DNA of 64,000 nucleotides from Galaxea fascicularis (lineage: Eukaryota > Cnidaria > Anthozoa > Scleractinia > Euphylliidae), in NCBI GenBank assembly GCA_948470475.1, contig OX419336.1:4589484-4653483 (forward strand), read 5' to 3'. Position numbers and translations under genes: made by a program. This document shows, piece by piece, positions 42,401-47,945 of the stretch. The notes below the pieces were generated by a model that saw only the letters and a list, made by a program, of their open reading frames with translations, ran no database searches and had not been told where the DNA came from. Every line of letters starts with the position of its first letter. Within the stretch, counting starts at the first letter, position 1.

Positions 42401-45400
42401 AGGTTGGTTGGCTATCTCAGTCATGTTCTGCGGGTGAATTGGGGTATCCACGGTCAGGAAAACGTCAAGACCTCAGTAAATCTCAGTAAAAAATCAGGGA
42501 GGTTTATTTTGGATAGCCTTCAGGGTGGCCAAAGAGTTGGCAAAGATAGTAGGCAGGGGTTTCATTCAGAGCCGGCAACCGACGAAAACCGCCGCTTACT
42601 TTGAAAAATATTATTGAATTCCCTAAGTAGGGAGCTAAGGCAACGAGCTTGCAAAAGAACAAAAAGTTTAATGAGCAAAAACAATCGCTCTGCACGTTTT
42701 GCAGTTACAGTACATTTCTTTGCCATCATACGGTCTGCAAAACGACAGCGTGAAATGACCAATGAGTGCATGACTGTAAATTAAACTTTCATTTTCCTTA
42801 CTCTGGCTTTGTTTCTAGAGAGTTTCCAAGTAGCACAATTTGAAATAATCGCAAAAAATGTTGCGAAAACGAAAAGTTGTATTTCAACATGACGTTCTCG
42901 TTAAAATCGCAGTTGTGGTTGCTTCAACTCCCTATTATTAAAAAAACGGGGTTTACCAAGAAGTTGGTTTGGTGGTGGTGATAGAAATGGATTTGTGATA
43001 ATTGCATCAACAGGATTATCAGACATTTTTTGGCCTTTTGAGTGATAACCCTGTAAAAAGGCAACCGGGATTATCTCTGTGAAGTGCTGAATGTGATTTT
43101 TAGGTGGATCTGGTGGTTCAGCCGTACTTCAATAGTTGCGTCCATTATTGAAGTGGCCAATCGATAACCGATACAGTTAAACGTCGATTATCTGGACTTG
43201 TGTCGGGTGTGTATTTGCGTACCTCGCTCGAATAACTAGTCAGGCATGCAATGTCACTTGGCACCAAGAAACTACACTGACGTACAACCGGTCACAAACC
43301 ATTGAATTTGCACTTTGAAAACGCAATTTGCAATGCCGCAAATGCTTTTAGGCTCAAAAGTAAGACAAACTCGTCGAATGAACAGTTTCGGTTTGTGTTC
43401 CACGGATTATTTTCGCTACTAATCAATATTCATGCAAAAATGGGGACCGGAGAGAAAAGTCCGGATAATCGGGGTTGGAATAATCGACGTTCGACAGTAT
43501 TGACATATCGTTTGGATGGGTCAGTGATATTAATATTTGCCCTGCCAATGGTACAATCTGATTCATCATGTGGGACTCACCTCCTACATTTCTTGAATAT
43601 TTGAGTATTGTTGTCTGACCAATGATTCCTTTCCTTTACAGATTGTCCATGCAAAACCCTCAAAGAGCTATATCTGCCTTAGGTCTGCTGGTCACTTGCA
43701 TGTACACAGGTAGGACACGTGATCCATTTCACTAGAAAAAGGCCTTCATGACACTGTTCGATAAGGCTGTAGTACGGGAATCACATTGTTGTAACGCTAG
43801 TTATGAATGTGTGGTTTATTGGAGGTCATTTAGTAGGAGCACCGTAAGATCTTTCTAAAAAGTCACTCTACCGTTTATGTTTGTGTGTTGCAGGTAAGAT
43901 TGGTGACAGACCAAGCGGCATCTACCCTCAACCCGACACTGTTGAGTTTCCAACAGAAGACAGGCTACTCATCGCCATGGAGCGGGTTACTGTTTTGTTT
44001 GACAGGTGAAGTGTGACTAACAGAATCTAATCAAAAATTGATGTTTTTTACGTCGCTCCACTCAAATCCACTTTGCGCTGTTTTGTTGTCCCTCTCCTCT
44101 CCTGTCCTGTCCTCTCCCCTCCCCTCCCCTCCCCTCCCTTACCCTCCCCTCCTCTCCTCTCCTCTCCCCTCCCCTCCCCTCCCCTCCTCTCCTCTCCTCT
44201 CCCCTCCCCTCCCCTCCTCTCTTTTCCTCTCCTCGCCAAGGATCTAAGAATTGAACTAAGCTCCACTTCTGATCATCTTTTGCAAGATAATTTGTAGAGT
44301 TACTTTTCTCCTTTAATGCGGTCTCTGTTTTGTGCAGGATACGTAAAGGCGTCCCATCTGAGGCAAGAGTAATGGCGAGAGTTTTGCCTCCTTTGTTGCT
44401 TGATTTCTTCCCCGCTCAAGAAATCATGAACAAAGTGATTGGAGAGTTTCTTTCAAGCCAACAGCCTCACCCTGAACTCATGGCACAAGTTCTGTTTGAG
44501 GTATGTAAGTGCTGGGACTTGATAAAATATGCCACATGAACACAAAAAAAAAGAGCAAAGAAACGAACAACCACTTCAGAATGAATGTAGTTCTAAATAC
44601 ACCCAGCTTTACAGTGAAACTTCGAGATTTCTTTCAGATTTAAACGTTTGAGCAACTTTATCCTTCTGGCCCCGGTTGTTTAAAGGTTGGATAGCGCTAT
44701 CTACCGGATAAATATCCATCCAGTGGATAGTGCAATTAGCTTTCCCAGTACTTATCCGCTGGATAGCGATGTATCCGATGGATAGTGCTATTCAACGTTT
44801 GAACAATCGGGCCCTGATTTATGTTAGACACTGCCTTTCAGAAAGTGGTCGACCCAATGGCCCTTTTCAGCTTGTCGGTCACGTAGTATAAATACGCCAT
44901 GCTGGGCCGCAAGCAACGTACAAGGATAAGACAAGCGAAGAAGATTACCATTTTAAATAATGTAAGGTCTCTGTCTGTTTTATCCCAGTGCGTTGCTTGC
45001 GTTTTTTACTACGTGACTGACCTGCCGCAAAGGGTCCATTGTTTTAGTGAAGGGTTTAAAAAAGTTATCTTACACTTTTACATAAAAGGACCACAAGAAA
45101 GTATTTATTTATTTATTTATCCAGGGACATCCAATTTAGCAGAGCTAGTTTAAATGGAGCCCTGACAAAACAAAAAAACAAAGACATTAAGACATTAAAG
45201 TTAGACAATTAATTAAGTTAAGACAACATGTAACGCAGGTGTTACTGCATGTTTAAAGTGGCGCTTTAGCTTGATTTTGAATTCACTGAGGGTAATTATT
45301 GCTGAAATTTTCATTAGCATGGTTACACTTATAAGTAATTCAGACACAAAGTTAGTCGTAATACAGCGCTATTTACATCCGGTACTCGAGGAGACGAGAT

Positions 45401-47877
45401 AGAAGGAGAGAGAATGAGATGATGTGTGGGCAAGTCTCCACAACAACTGTTTCAAGATGATGGTTAATTCTTTTAGGTGTTCGAAGGTCTCCACAGTCAA
45501 GGACAGCAAGCAGAAGTGAGAGACTGGGTTCTTCTATCACTTGGAAGCTTCATTCAGCGGTTTGTTGATTCAGTCGTTCACTTGACTTTGAGCAGAGTGT
45601 TGATGATAAAACTAGCTTGTCACTAGGCTCCTTTTCAGGATATTTGGCGCCACAACCACACGGGGAAAAAATTGGGCCTCTGCTCGCGGATCTTTTCTCC
45701 CCAAGTCGATCGCTACCATACTCAGCATCCTGTTTAAGGACTTTATTAAGACTAGAGTACTTCACAAAACTGCGTCGGATGACACGCTGTAAAGTAAAGT
45801 TTGTTTTAACTGCGCTCCCGCCGCCCTTTGCCCAAACTCAACGAGACGTCATGGACTCGATATGTATTTCAGAATAGTTTCTTTCACAAATGCGCCCTAT
45901 AAACGTTTGAACCCATATTAAATAATAATTCGGCAAATAACGAGGTGATTGGATAATCCCTTTGATTATTACCCAGTACTAAGAAAAGTTGTTTTGAATG
46001 ATGCATATGAAAGAAATCAGAACTGCGGATATGAAATCAAATGAAGAATGATCGTCGCAGTTATGATCGAAACTTTTGCAATTGCGTAAAGAAACCTGAA
46101 AAAAAAAAAGATGTTGTGGTGCTGAACTAATTTTTGGGTATTTCCAGGAAACGAACCCTGTATAATTAATAATTTCCTTTCCGTCGCAGAACACCGCTGT
46201 CAATGGCTGTATGGAGTCTTACTTGTTTCTTCGTCAGCGCTTCAAGCAACAAATGGATTCGTTCTCTGTATCCGAACAGATCCTCTTTTCGTTCAGTTTC
46301 TTCTTACCCCTTTTTATGTTGATTTGTCGTTTATCAGGAATTCTGGGACCAAACAGTTTCAATACGGTGTTACTCGCTGTTCTCCAGGTGATGCAGTTTA
46401 TTGCTTGGTGATTTTTGCTATATGTGGCATTGATGGAGGGTGTGTGCTTTACCAACTACATTATCCCTTCTACTTGAAGGTTTTACGTACATGTTGCTCA
46501 GTACTCAATAGGGACCTGAAGATATGAGGGGCCTGTTCACACTTAGCTATTTAGATCGATCCAAACAAGATCGATCTCGGATCGATCCGAGACCATCTCC
46601 CGAGGCGGTCTAATTTAGGTCGATCTCGGCCCTTTTCAAAGTGTTCATGCTCGGGTCATAAAATACTCGGATTTAGTAAATCTGAACGGCCCCACTGTGA
46701 CCTTTTCGATAATCACTTGTGACATCTTTCTCGTTTCCACAGTCTCCTTATCTGTTGTTAAGTAGTGCAGTCCAGGGGAGGAGTGAGGAGATCGTTGGTT
46801 TAAAATTTGAAAGTCGTACTCTTTCTTGATCTCCCACTCGAATCTGGTCCTAGTACTGGGATAGCTTGATGACGATTAAAGACTTAAGTTTGATTCTTAA
46901 CTGAGTGTCAGCTTTTCCCATATCGTTGGGAGAATGGGAAAACTTGAAAGCTTGGATGTTAAACTATTTTGTGCGGCAGCCATGGATTTCTACAGAACTC
47001 AGGTAAGACGAGTTACCTGTGACTTTTAGTGCAGGGTTTTCAACTGTTTTGTAAAGTAGCGGACATACTTCTGAAAGTACCGGACGTGAATGTTTACAGT
47101 AGTAAAAAAAATCGCCGATATTGATCTCAAGTACCGGACGTGGAATGGCAAACGACCGGACGAAACGTCCGGCCTCCGGCCTCAAATGAAAACCCTGTTA
47201 GTGTAGGACTAGAGTGAAAAAATAATCGTTCTACTCGATTCATAATGTTGCGTTGTTTCCCCAAGCGCCGTTCTTGAAATCCTCACTCTCACGCATTTAA
47301 AATTGATACGCAAAAATGCAGAAAGTCTCGTTTTTGCAAAAGAGACATTTAAAGATGTGGGTTACAAGAACTGCGGAGAACGGGAACTTGACGTCACCCC
47401 TCACGTTATCTTCAAGTGATTCCTCGATAGTTCCCAGGGCTTCTCTGACGTAATACGGTGAAACTGACATCAATTACTAACCTCACGTGATGAACGATGA
47501 TGTCATTCTTTTCAAAAGAAAACGGCTATTGGCTCTTTTTTTGTCACCCTTTATATACGTCATTTAACTTCTGCCCCCCCCTTCCCTCCCTTTCCAAAAC
47601 AAGATGGACACACCATTGTTTTCAGATGTTCTTAGAGATGCAGTCTTATTACTAGAGATTGAAAGCACCAGCTTGCGCTTTTATTCCTTCAGATAAACTG
47701 ACTCGAGCCATGTAGTTACGAACACATGAACACACCCAAGTGTGATTAGTCATGTTATTTTGTCCACAGTATCTTGACTCTACCCACAAAGAGACTCTTA
47801 TATCCACGTTCAGAAACGTCGCGGAAATGAGTGCGCCTTATAAAGAGCTCTTACAGTGCTGTCTATCCGAGAAATAA
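114..47877 (+). CDS. HTT: huntingtin, 62 coding exons visible, 5' end outside window
   Basis: Huntingtin is a very large HEAT-repeat scaffold. In animals it works with HAP40 in vesicle transport, autophagy and ciliary/spindle functions. I spliced 62 exons by eye, using GT-AG borders (one GC-AG) and similarity to human huntingtin as I know it. Phase closes at every junction: 8,626 coding bases, i.e. one base completing a codon, 2,874 codons and TAA at 47875-47877. Human huntingtin is about 3,140 residues, and the missing N-terminus corresponds to roughly 200 human residues, so the protein is near full family length. Similarity runs from the N-HEAT region to the last exon without a gap larger than the known disordered linkers. 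The exons are listed in the six block entries below. The polyQ region cannot be judged because exon 1 is not in the window. No frameshift or in-frame stop was found, so the gene looks functional. Confidence 0.97.
953..1108. repeat. dispersed repeat, family ending in ATCACTCTTAGG, copy 1
   Basis: This stretch begins CTTAAACCCTAAGA and ends GCTGATCACTCTTAGG. Inside are a CTCTGTTTTGTA block and a TTACAAGGAGAAATC block. The same outer ends and inner blocks occur at 32721-32864 and 60305-60388, and a related longer form at 16029-16229. Inverted ends suggest a MITE-like element. Confidence 0.7.
1110..1476. mobile_element. MITE-like element with long inverted ends
   Basis: The left end (about 1112-1139) carries GGTCAAATGCTGTACTTCAC and ATGAGCC. 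The right end (about 1442-1473) is its reverse complement with a few mismatches. Internal sequence repeats the GAACTTAA/TCAAAC theme, so the element may be nested or internally duplicated. It has no coding capacity. Confidence 0.65.
1480..1526. repeat. perfect 47-bp palindrome
   Basis: Two 23-base arms (1480-1502 and 1504-1526) are exact reverse complements around a single central A. The left arm begins TAAAGTTTTAAGGG. It lies directly against the MITE-like element to its left. Confidence 0.85.
3672..3832. repeat. CAT/CAC triplet microsatellite
   Basis: Degenerate run of ATC/CAC triplets with a short CACCGG repeat, in a huntingtin intron. It gives spurious His-rich and Val-rich frames. Confidence 0.85.
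5230..5282. repeat. short near-perfect hairpin
   Basis: Arms 5230-5251 and 5261-5282 pair over 22 bases with one mismatch, around a 9-base loop. The arm starts CTGGAAATAACTGTAGAC. It lies just inside the intron after exon 5145-5194. Confidence 0.8.
5626..5790. mobile_element. MITE with CAGGG ends and 6-bp target duplication
   Basis: The left end is CAGGGTTCTCAGTAG and the right end its near-perfect reverse complement. Both are flanked by the direct repeat CTTCAG. No ORF. The same layout occurs at 47032-47197. The ends resemble hAT elements, although 6 bp is short for a hAT duplication. Confidence 0.7.
6716..6860. repeat. fragment of the 'TGAAGTCCTGAATTTTT' repeat family
   Basis: It carries TCAAACCCAGCTGAAGTCCTG followed by a T-run and ACAACTGTGAGGGTCATCCTTC. 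The fuller copies are at 33720-33940 and 45996-46105. Confidence 0.6.
6899..13021 (+). CDS. HTT: huntingtin exons 8-18 of window: end of N-HEAT
   Basis: Exons: 6899-6993, 7504-7605, 7802-7839, 8239-8302, 8474-8574, 9377-9453, 10174-10298, 10748-11008, 11372-11544, 11937-11997, 12674-13021. Landmarks are [20 protein letters not shown] (human [20 protein letters not shown]) across two exons, [20 protein letters not shown], and [15 protein letters not shown]. The 348-base exon starts with a Pro/Ser/Thr/Lys-rich linker and ends with [19 protein letters not shown] (human YHLPSYLKLHDVLKATHAN). The segment between exons 9377-9453 and 10174-10298 is shorter than in human; a further phase-neutral exon hidden in that intron cannot be excluded. 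For exon 11372 I used TAG at 11369-11371 as acceptor, because the downstream AG at 11376-11377 would lose residues matching the human protein. Confidence 0.95.
7917..7943. repeat. (GAAT)n microsatellite
   Basis: About six GAAT units in a huntingtin intron. Confidence 0.9.
8755..9230. repeat. degenerate CATTTC/TTCATT-rich repeat tract
   Basis: The intron between exons 8474-8574 and 9377-9453 is pyrimidine-rich, with a recurring CATTTC/CCATTCTCATT theme. It leaves 76- and 156-codon frames open that are not genes. Confidence 0.55.
11723..11750. repeat. (ATT)n microsatellite
   Basis: Nine perfect ATT units in the intron after exon 11372-11544. Confidence 0.9.
12164..12565. mobile_element. MITE-like element rich in CGATCGAT
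   Basis: It starts TAGTGGTGGGCTGATGATCG. Its other end, read on the - strand, starts TAGAGGTGGGAATCGG. The interior repeatedly carries ATCGAT/CGATAATCG motifs that can pair with each other. No ORF. A hAT-like origin is possible, but no clear target duplication was seen. Confidence 0.6.
13737..22969 (+). CDS. HTT: huntingtin exons 19-29 of window: central region
   Basis: Exons: 13737-13844, 14160-14237, 14790-15037, 16634-16691, 17015-17179, 18598-18653, 20354-20517, 21158-21294, 21718-21831, 22308-22427, 22808-22969. Landmarks are [19 protein letters not shown] (human IRLFEPLVIKALKQYTTTT), [39 protein letters not shown] and [19 protein letters not shown]. Exon 16634-16691 is short and its acceptor has a poor pyrimidine tract. 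I accept it because it restores phase and because the human protein has a matching exon ending just before the IHxxIRxFEPLVI block. The intron 22428-22807 begins with GCAAGT, so it is a GC-AG intron. The large introns carry two oppositely oriented SINEs (13852-14128 and 15589-15864), a second SINE family (17485-18330) and a long antisense ORF (18739-19368). Confidence 0.95.
13852..14128 (-). mobile_element. tRNA-derived SINE, family A, minus copy
   Basis: Read on the - strand it has a tRNA-like head with a box-B motif GGGTTCAAATCCC, a body with AACTCCTCGGTCATCCTT and CAGTTGGGATTCTTA, and an A/T-rich tail. The + strand copy at 15589-15864 has the same order of blocks. It fills most of the intron before exon 14160-14237. 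Confidence 0.85.
15589..15864 (+). mobile_element. tRNA-derived SINE, family A, plus copy
   Basis: The head starts GGAGGCACGATGGCTGAGTA (box A near 15599) with box B GGTTCAAATTC at 15642-15652. The body shares AACTCCTCGGTCATCCTTAT and CCAGTTGGGATTCTTAACT with the minus copy at 13852-14128. It ends in an (ATTT)n tail at 15833-15855. Confidence 0.88.
16029..16229. repeat. dispersed repeat, longer relative of the ATCACTCTTAGG family
   Basis: It starts AAACCCTAATATCAGCATGT and ends TGATCACTCTTAGGAGTTAG. The ends match the elements at 953, 32721 and 60305, while the middle is different and longer. Confidence 0.65.
17485..17680 (+). mobile_element. 5'-truncated copy of SINE family B
   Basis: It starts CCCACACGCTAATCG, followed by AAGAGTTGGGAACGTAGTTC and TTGTGGTCTG, the same tail that ends the SINE at 17877-18330. 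No tRNA head is present. Confidence 0.6.
17877..18330 (+). mobile_element. tRNA-derived SINE, family B
   Basis: Box A TGGCTCAGTCGG (17888-17899) and box B GGTTCAAACCC (17932-17942) match the RNA polymerase III consensus. The acceptor arms do not pair as in a working tRNA. The body runs to a 3' block CCCACACACTGATCGCAAAG with GTTCCCAGTATTGTGGTCTG, shared with 17485-17545. Confidence 0.75.
18371..18565. repeat. GAT/GAC triplet microsatellite
   Basis: Long, imperfect GAT/GAC/GTT run ending about 30 bases before the acceptor of exon 18598-18653. Confidence 0.9.
18739..19368 (-). CDS. long antisense ORF inside a huntingtin intron, doubtful
   Basis: A frame of 209 codons on the - strand lies in the intron 18654-20353. 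From its middle it reads [40 protein letters not shown] and [20 protein letters not shown], not obviously low complexity, and includes an Arg run from a (CGG)n tract near 19198-19215. I do not recognise a family. A shorter + strand frame of 106 codons overlaps it (18815-19135), so part of the openness may be chance. It could be a piece of a mobile element or a nested gene exon. The confidence covers only its being coding. Confidence 0.25.
   Translation of the reverse strand: MISQMRSLYTTEHVSNRDMTNRNLIIYICENNFISPYISLHEFAAILALVRRRRRRRHLVLNFWQCYNDNGTIEKLTIYGCSERETRLLNLGCVLQPAITRLYDNSLKVPADLTLGFPIPNIQHKFVKCLQGSILTEIGFTASRVHAMNLTMLGLPTRHTKKRSFKSVELSRSEKKKVSAHDARKPLSSLLDRHFIYGFSFTKNDRKVA
20098..20205. 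repeat. partial copy of the AGAGCGC MITE family, reversed
   Basis: It contains GCGCCACTTTCTTAACCAATG, then CAAAGCCAATCGCAACTTG and TTTCCCGCGCTTGG. On the - strand these are the middle blocks of the elements at 39971-40256 and 41244-41484. Confidence 0.65.
21340..21505. repeat. GTCAGTCA/GGTCAGT minisatellite
   Basis: Degenerate tetranucleotide GTCA/GTCG array in the intron after exon 21158-21294. Confidence 0.85.
23596..23938. mobile_element. MITE with TA duplication, GGGAGC family, copy 1
   Basis: The left end GAGAGCTTTAGCAAAGAGGA and right end (- strand AGTAGCTTTGGCAGCGACGA) are inverted, with TA on both sides (23594-23595 and 23939-23940). The inner block ACATTTCTTTGCCGTCCTC matches ACATTTCTTTGCCATCATAC in the copy at 42630-42932. 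Confidence 0.65.
23944..24004. repeat. GAC/GAT triplet microsatellite
   Basis: GACGAC followed by a GATGATGAT run, next to the MITE at 23596. Confidence 0.85.
24091..32409 (+). CDS. HTT: huntingtin exons 30-44 of window: bridge and start of C-HEAT
   Basis: Exons: 24091-24253, 24814-25017, 25554-25657, 25736-25839, 26199-26283, 26663-26839, 27867-27943, 28737-28854, 29076-29219, 29656-29742, 30160-30301, 31026-31237, 31567-31644, 31832-31928, 32338-32409. This is the most diverged part of the protein, but it still reads [16 protein letters not shown] (human LGTLLMCLIHIFKSG), [16 protein letters not shown] (human THPALVLLWCQILLLV) and [17 protein letters not shown] (human MLKKTLQCLEGIHLSQS). 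The exon at 32338-32409 encodes a short acidic linker, as in human. The acceptor at 29653-29655 is AAG, not the usual CAG/TAG. The 78-bp intron 25658-25735 is one of the two shortest in the gene. Repeats here are a LINE 3' end (27475-27860), several triplet microsatellites and a purine-rich minisatellite (29281-29575). Confidence 0.93.
26367..26429. repeat. CAT triplet microsatellite
   Basis: Imperfect CAT/CAC run in the intron between exons 26199-26283 and 26663-26839. Confidence 0.9.
27407..27474. repeat. GAT then AAT triplet microsatellite
   Basis: GATGAT changing to AATAAT. On the - strand it is the 3' tail of the LINE fragment at 27475-27860. Confidence 0.88.
27475..27860 (-). mobile_element. 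3' end of a LINE (non-LTR retrotransposon)
   Basis: Translating the - strand from about 27835 gives [20 protein letters not shown], then a basic stretch and [11 protein letters not shown]. This resembles the C-terminal end of LINE reverse-transcriptase proteins, which typically have YFxxxFxxxxxxxxYxTR and GxxxxxxxGxxxWN patterns. An AT-rich 3' UTR and a triplet tail follow. The element is strongly 5'-truncated. Confidence 0.6.
29281..29575. repeat. purine-rich GAAGTG minisatellite
   Basis: Run of GAAGTG/GGAAGT/GGAATC hexamers on the + strand between exons 29076-29219 and 29656-29742. Open frames across it are artefacts. Confidence 0.9.
32557..32720 (+). repeat. exact tandem duplication, 2 x 82 bp
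   Basis: Bases 32557-32638 are repeated without visible change at 32639-32720, each starting AAAGAATTCAGAATTCACTA. The duplication abuts the repeat at 32721. Confidence 0.92.
32721..32864. mobile_element. MITE-like repeat of the ATCACTCTTAGG family, full copy
   Basis: It begins AAACCCTAAGAGTGATCAGC and ends TATCTTAGGGTTT, so the outer 11 bases are inverted. Inner blocks (TTCTCCTTGTAAT, ACAGAGTGGTCA) are the reverse complement of the copy at 953-1108. Confidence 0.72.
33301..39605 (+). CDS. HTT: huntingtin exons 45-52 of window: C-HEAT
   Basis: Exons: 33301-33615, 34343-34434, 36086-36240, 36430-36498, 37048-37240, 38000-38224, 39048-39203, 39534-39605. The 315-base exon is the best-conserved piece: [20 protein letters not shown] against human [20 protein letters not shown]. 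It continues across the next junction as [18 protein letters not shown]. The human nuclear-export-like motif IIISLARLPL corresponds here to [10 protein letters not shown], with one Leu replaced by Gln. Further on are [30 protein letters not shown] and [20 protein letters not shown]. Introns hold an 82-bp tandem duplication (32557-32720, in the preceding intron), a hairpin repeat (33720-33940), a pre-miRNA-like hairpin (36805-36887), one copy of a GGCCCC-ended MITE (37548-37675) and a palindromic element (38257-38410). Confidence 0.96.
33720..33940. mobile_element. hairpin repeat of the 'GAACTGCGGATATGAAATC' family
   Basis: Two arms (about 33771-33842 and 33862-33935), both containing AATGATC..CAGTTAT..CAATTTTTACAATTGCG in inverted orientation, flank CCCCGTTGAAGTCCTG. 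Related single-arm copies lie at 6716-6860 and 45996-46105. Confidence 0.75.
36805..36887 (+). ncRNA. pre-miRNA-like hairpin in huntingtin intron (candidate)
   Basis: An 83-base inverted repeat. The 5' arm TACTTTGGCCAGGAAAATAG continues to ATGCCAGCAA. It pairs with a 3' arm that is the reverse complement except for two or three mismatches and one bulge, leaving a loop of about 22 bases. Size and bulged stem fit a microRNA precursor, but a MITE remnant is equally possible. Confidence 0.3.
37548..37675. mobile_element. 128-bp MITE with GGCCCCGGTTGTTCAAA ends, copy 1
   Basis: The 17-base ends GGCCCCGGTTGTTCAAA are perfectly inverted. The interior consists of repeated GGATAG/CTATCC and TTATCCGCTGGATAG units that fold on themselves. 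A second copy lies at 44668-44813. Confidence 0.88.
38257..38410. repeat. 154-bp imperfect palindrome
   Basis: The arms carry GGCCATACTCGTATTCTCGG and GGAGGCTCTTGCGGGGG, mirrored with few mismatches around a short AT centre. It is MITE-like and lies just after the donor of exon 38000-38224. Confidence 0.88.
39971..40256. mobile_element. MITE, AGAGCGC family, full copy
   Basis: The ends AGAGCGCTTTTCAATTGAGT and, on the - strand, GGAGCGGCTTTCAATCGAGT are inverted over about 24 bases. The middle holds several CCAATCAxxxx/ATTGGTTxxx pairs. It ends about 50 bases before exon 40306-40421. Confidence 0.82.
40306..47877 (+). CDS. HTT: huntingtin exons 53-62 of window: C-terminus
   Basis: Exons: 40306-40421, 41051-41165, 42257-42402, 43642-43709, 43894-44005, 44338-44500, 45477-45559, 46190-46267, 46912-47002, 47770-47877. 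Strong matches are [39 protein letters not shown] (human [19 protein letters not shown]), [14 protein letters not shown] and [14 protein letters not shown] (human RMGKLEQVDVNLFC). The last exon ends [20 protein letters not shown] and a Leu-Ser-Glu-Lys tail, then TAA. The junction 46267/46912 needed care: only the donor GTATCC and the acceptor after TGTCAG together keep both phase and the family match. For exon 41051 the upstream AG at 41010-41011 was rejected because it shifts the frame. Introns are rich in MITE-like elements, listed separately. Confidence 0.95.
41244..41484. mobile_element. MITE, AGAGCGC family, truncated copy
   Basis: Shares CCAATCACAAGAGACGCAAA, AAGCGCGGGAAAA and ATTGGTTTTGGTTTTGCTT with 39971-40256. 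Its right end (TTCAGCGCTCAATAG) runs directly into the palindrome that follows. Confidence 0.75.
41482..41675. mobile_element. palindromic MITE-like element
   Basis: The arms start AATAGGCTATTTCCGAATTA and, on the - strand, AATAGCCCATTTCCGAATTA. They stay similar for about 90 bases each (TAGGTGCTCATC, CATATGCAAATCA, TTTTCATTCACA). Confidence 0.85.
42630..42932. mobile_element. MITE with TA duplication, GGGAGC family, copy 2
   Basis: It begins GGGAGCTAAGGCAACGAG. On the - strand its other end begins GGGAGTTGAAGCAACCAC. TA is found on both sides (42628-42629 and 42933-42934). A related copy is at 23596-23938. Confidence 0.75.
44088..44236. repeat. homopyrimidine CCCCTCCCCT/CTCTC tract
   Basis: About 150 bases of almost pure C/T on the + strand in CCCCT and CTCCT units, 100 bases before exon 44338-44500. 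Every reading frame across it is an artefact. Confidence 0.95.
44668..44813. mobile_element. MITE with GGCCCCGGTTGTT ends, copy 2
   Basis: Same layout as 37548-37675: GGCCCCGGTTGTTTAAAGG at left, TTTGAACAATCGGGCC at right, and GGATAG/TTATCCGCTGG units inside. It is slightly longer and more diverged. Confidence 0.85.
45105..45370 (-). mobile_element. LINE 3' end, probable
   Basis: On the - strand a short frame reads [17 protein letters not shown] before a stop, the kind of basic C-terminus seen in LINE reverse-transcriptase proteins. A 3' UTR and an (AAATA)n-type tail at 45105-45120 follow. The tail CCAGGGACATCCAATTTAGC..GGAGCCCTG resembles, in layout, the end of the fragment at 27475. Confidence 0.45.
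45996..46105. repeat. single-arm copy of the 'GAACTGCGGATATGAAATC' family
   Basis: GAATGATGCATATGAAAGAA to GCGTAAAGAAACCTGAAAAA, nearly the same as the left arm at 33720-33840. It lies in the intron before exon 46190-46267. Confidence 0.8.
46528..46693. mobile_element. MITE with GGGGCC ends
   Basis: The left end GGGGCCTGTTCACACTTAGC and the right end GAACGGCCCC are inverted. The interior is full of GATCGATC/GGATCGATCC motifs. Confidence 0.65.
47032..47197. mobile_element. MITE with CAGGG ends and 6-bp target duplication, second case
   Basis: CAGGGTTTTCA at left and TGAAAACCCTG at right are perfect inverted ends. TTAGTG stands directly on both sides. Inside are several ACCGGACG units. Confidence 0.75.
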
Positions 47878-47881
47878 CTGC

Positions 47882-47945
47882 AATAAAATCAAACGTTTTG
47901 GAGCTGAAGAAAAGGAAACGGAAGACGGACGACAATCGCAATAAA
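47882..47945 (+). promoter_or_regulatory. polyadenylation signals for huntingtin
   Basis: AATAAA occurs at 47882-47887, only four bases after the stop codon, and again at 47940-47945. The second would give a more ordinary 3' UTR of about 80-90 bases. Which is used cannot be told from sequence. Confidence 0.55.

Noticed and set aside
44038..44297. Ser/Pro/Leu-rich and Arg/Gly-rich frames
   Set aside because: Produced by the homopyrimidine tract on both strands.
46338..46388. Possible extra huntingtin exon between CAG and CAG|GTGATG borders
   Set aside because: It breaks the phase between exons 46190-46267 and 46912-47002 and has no match in the family.
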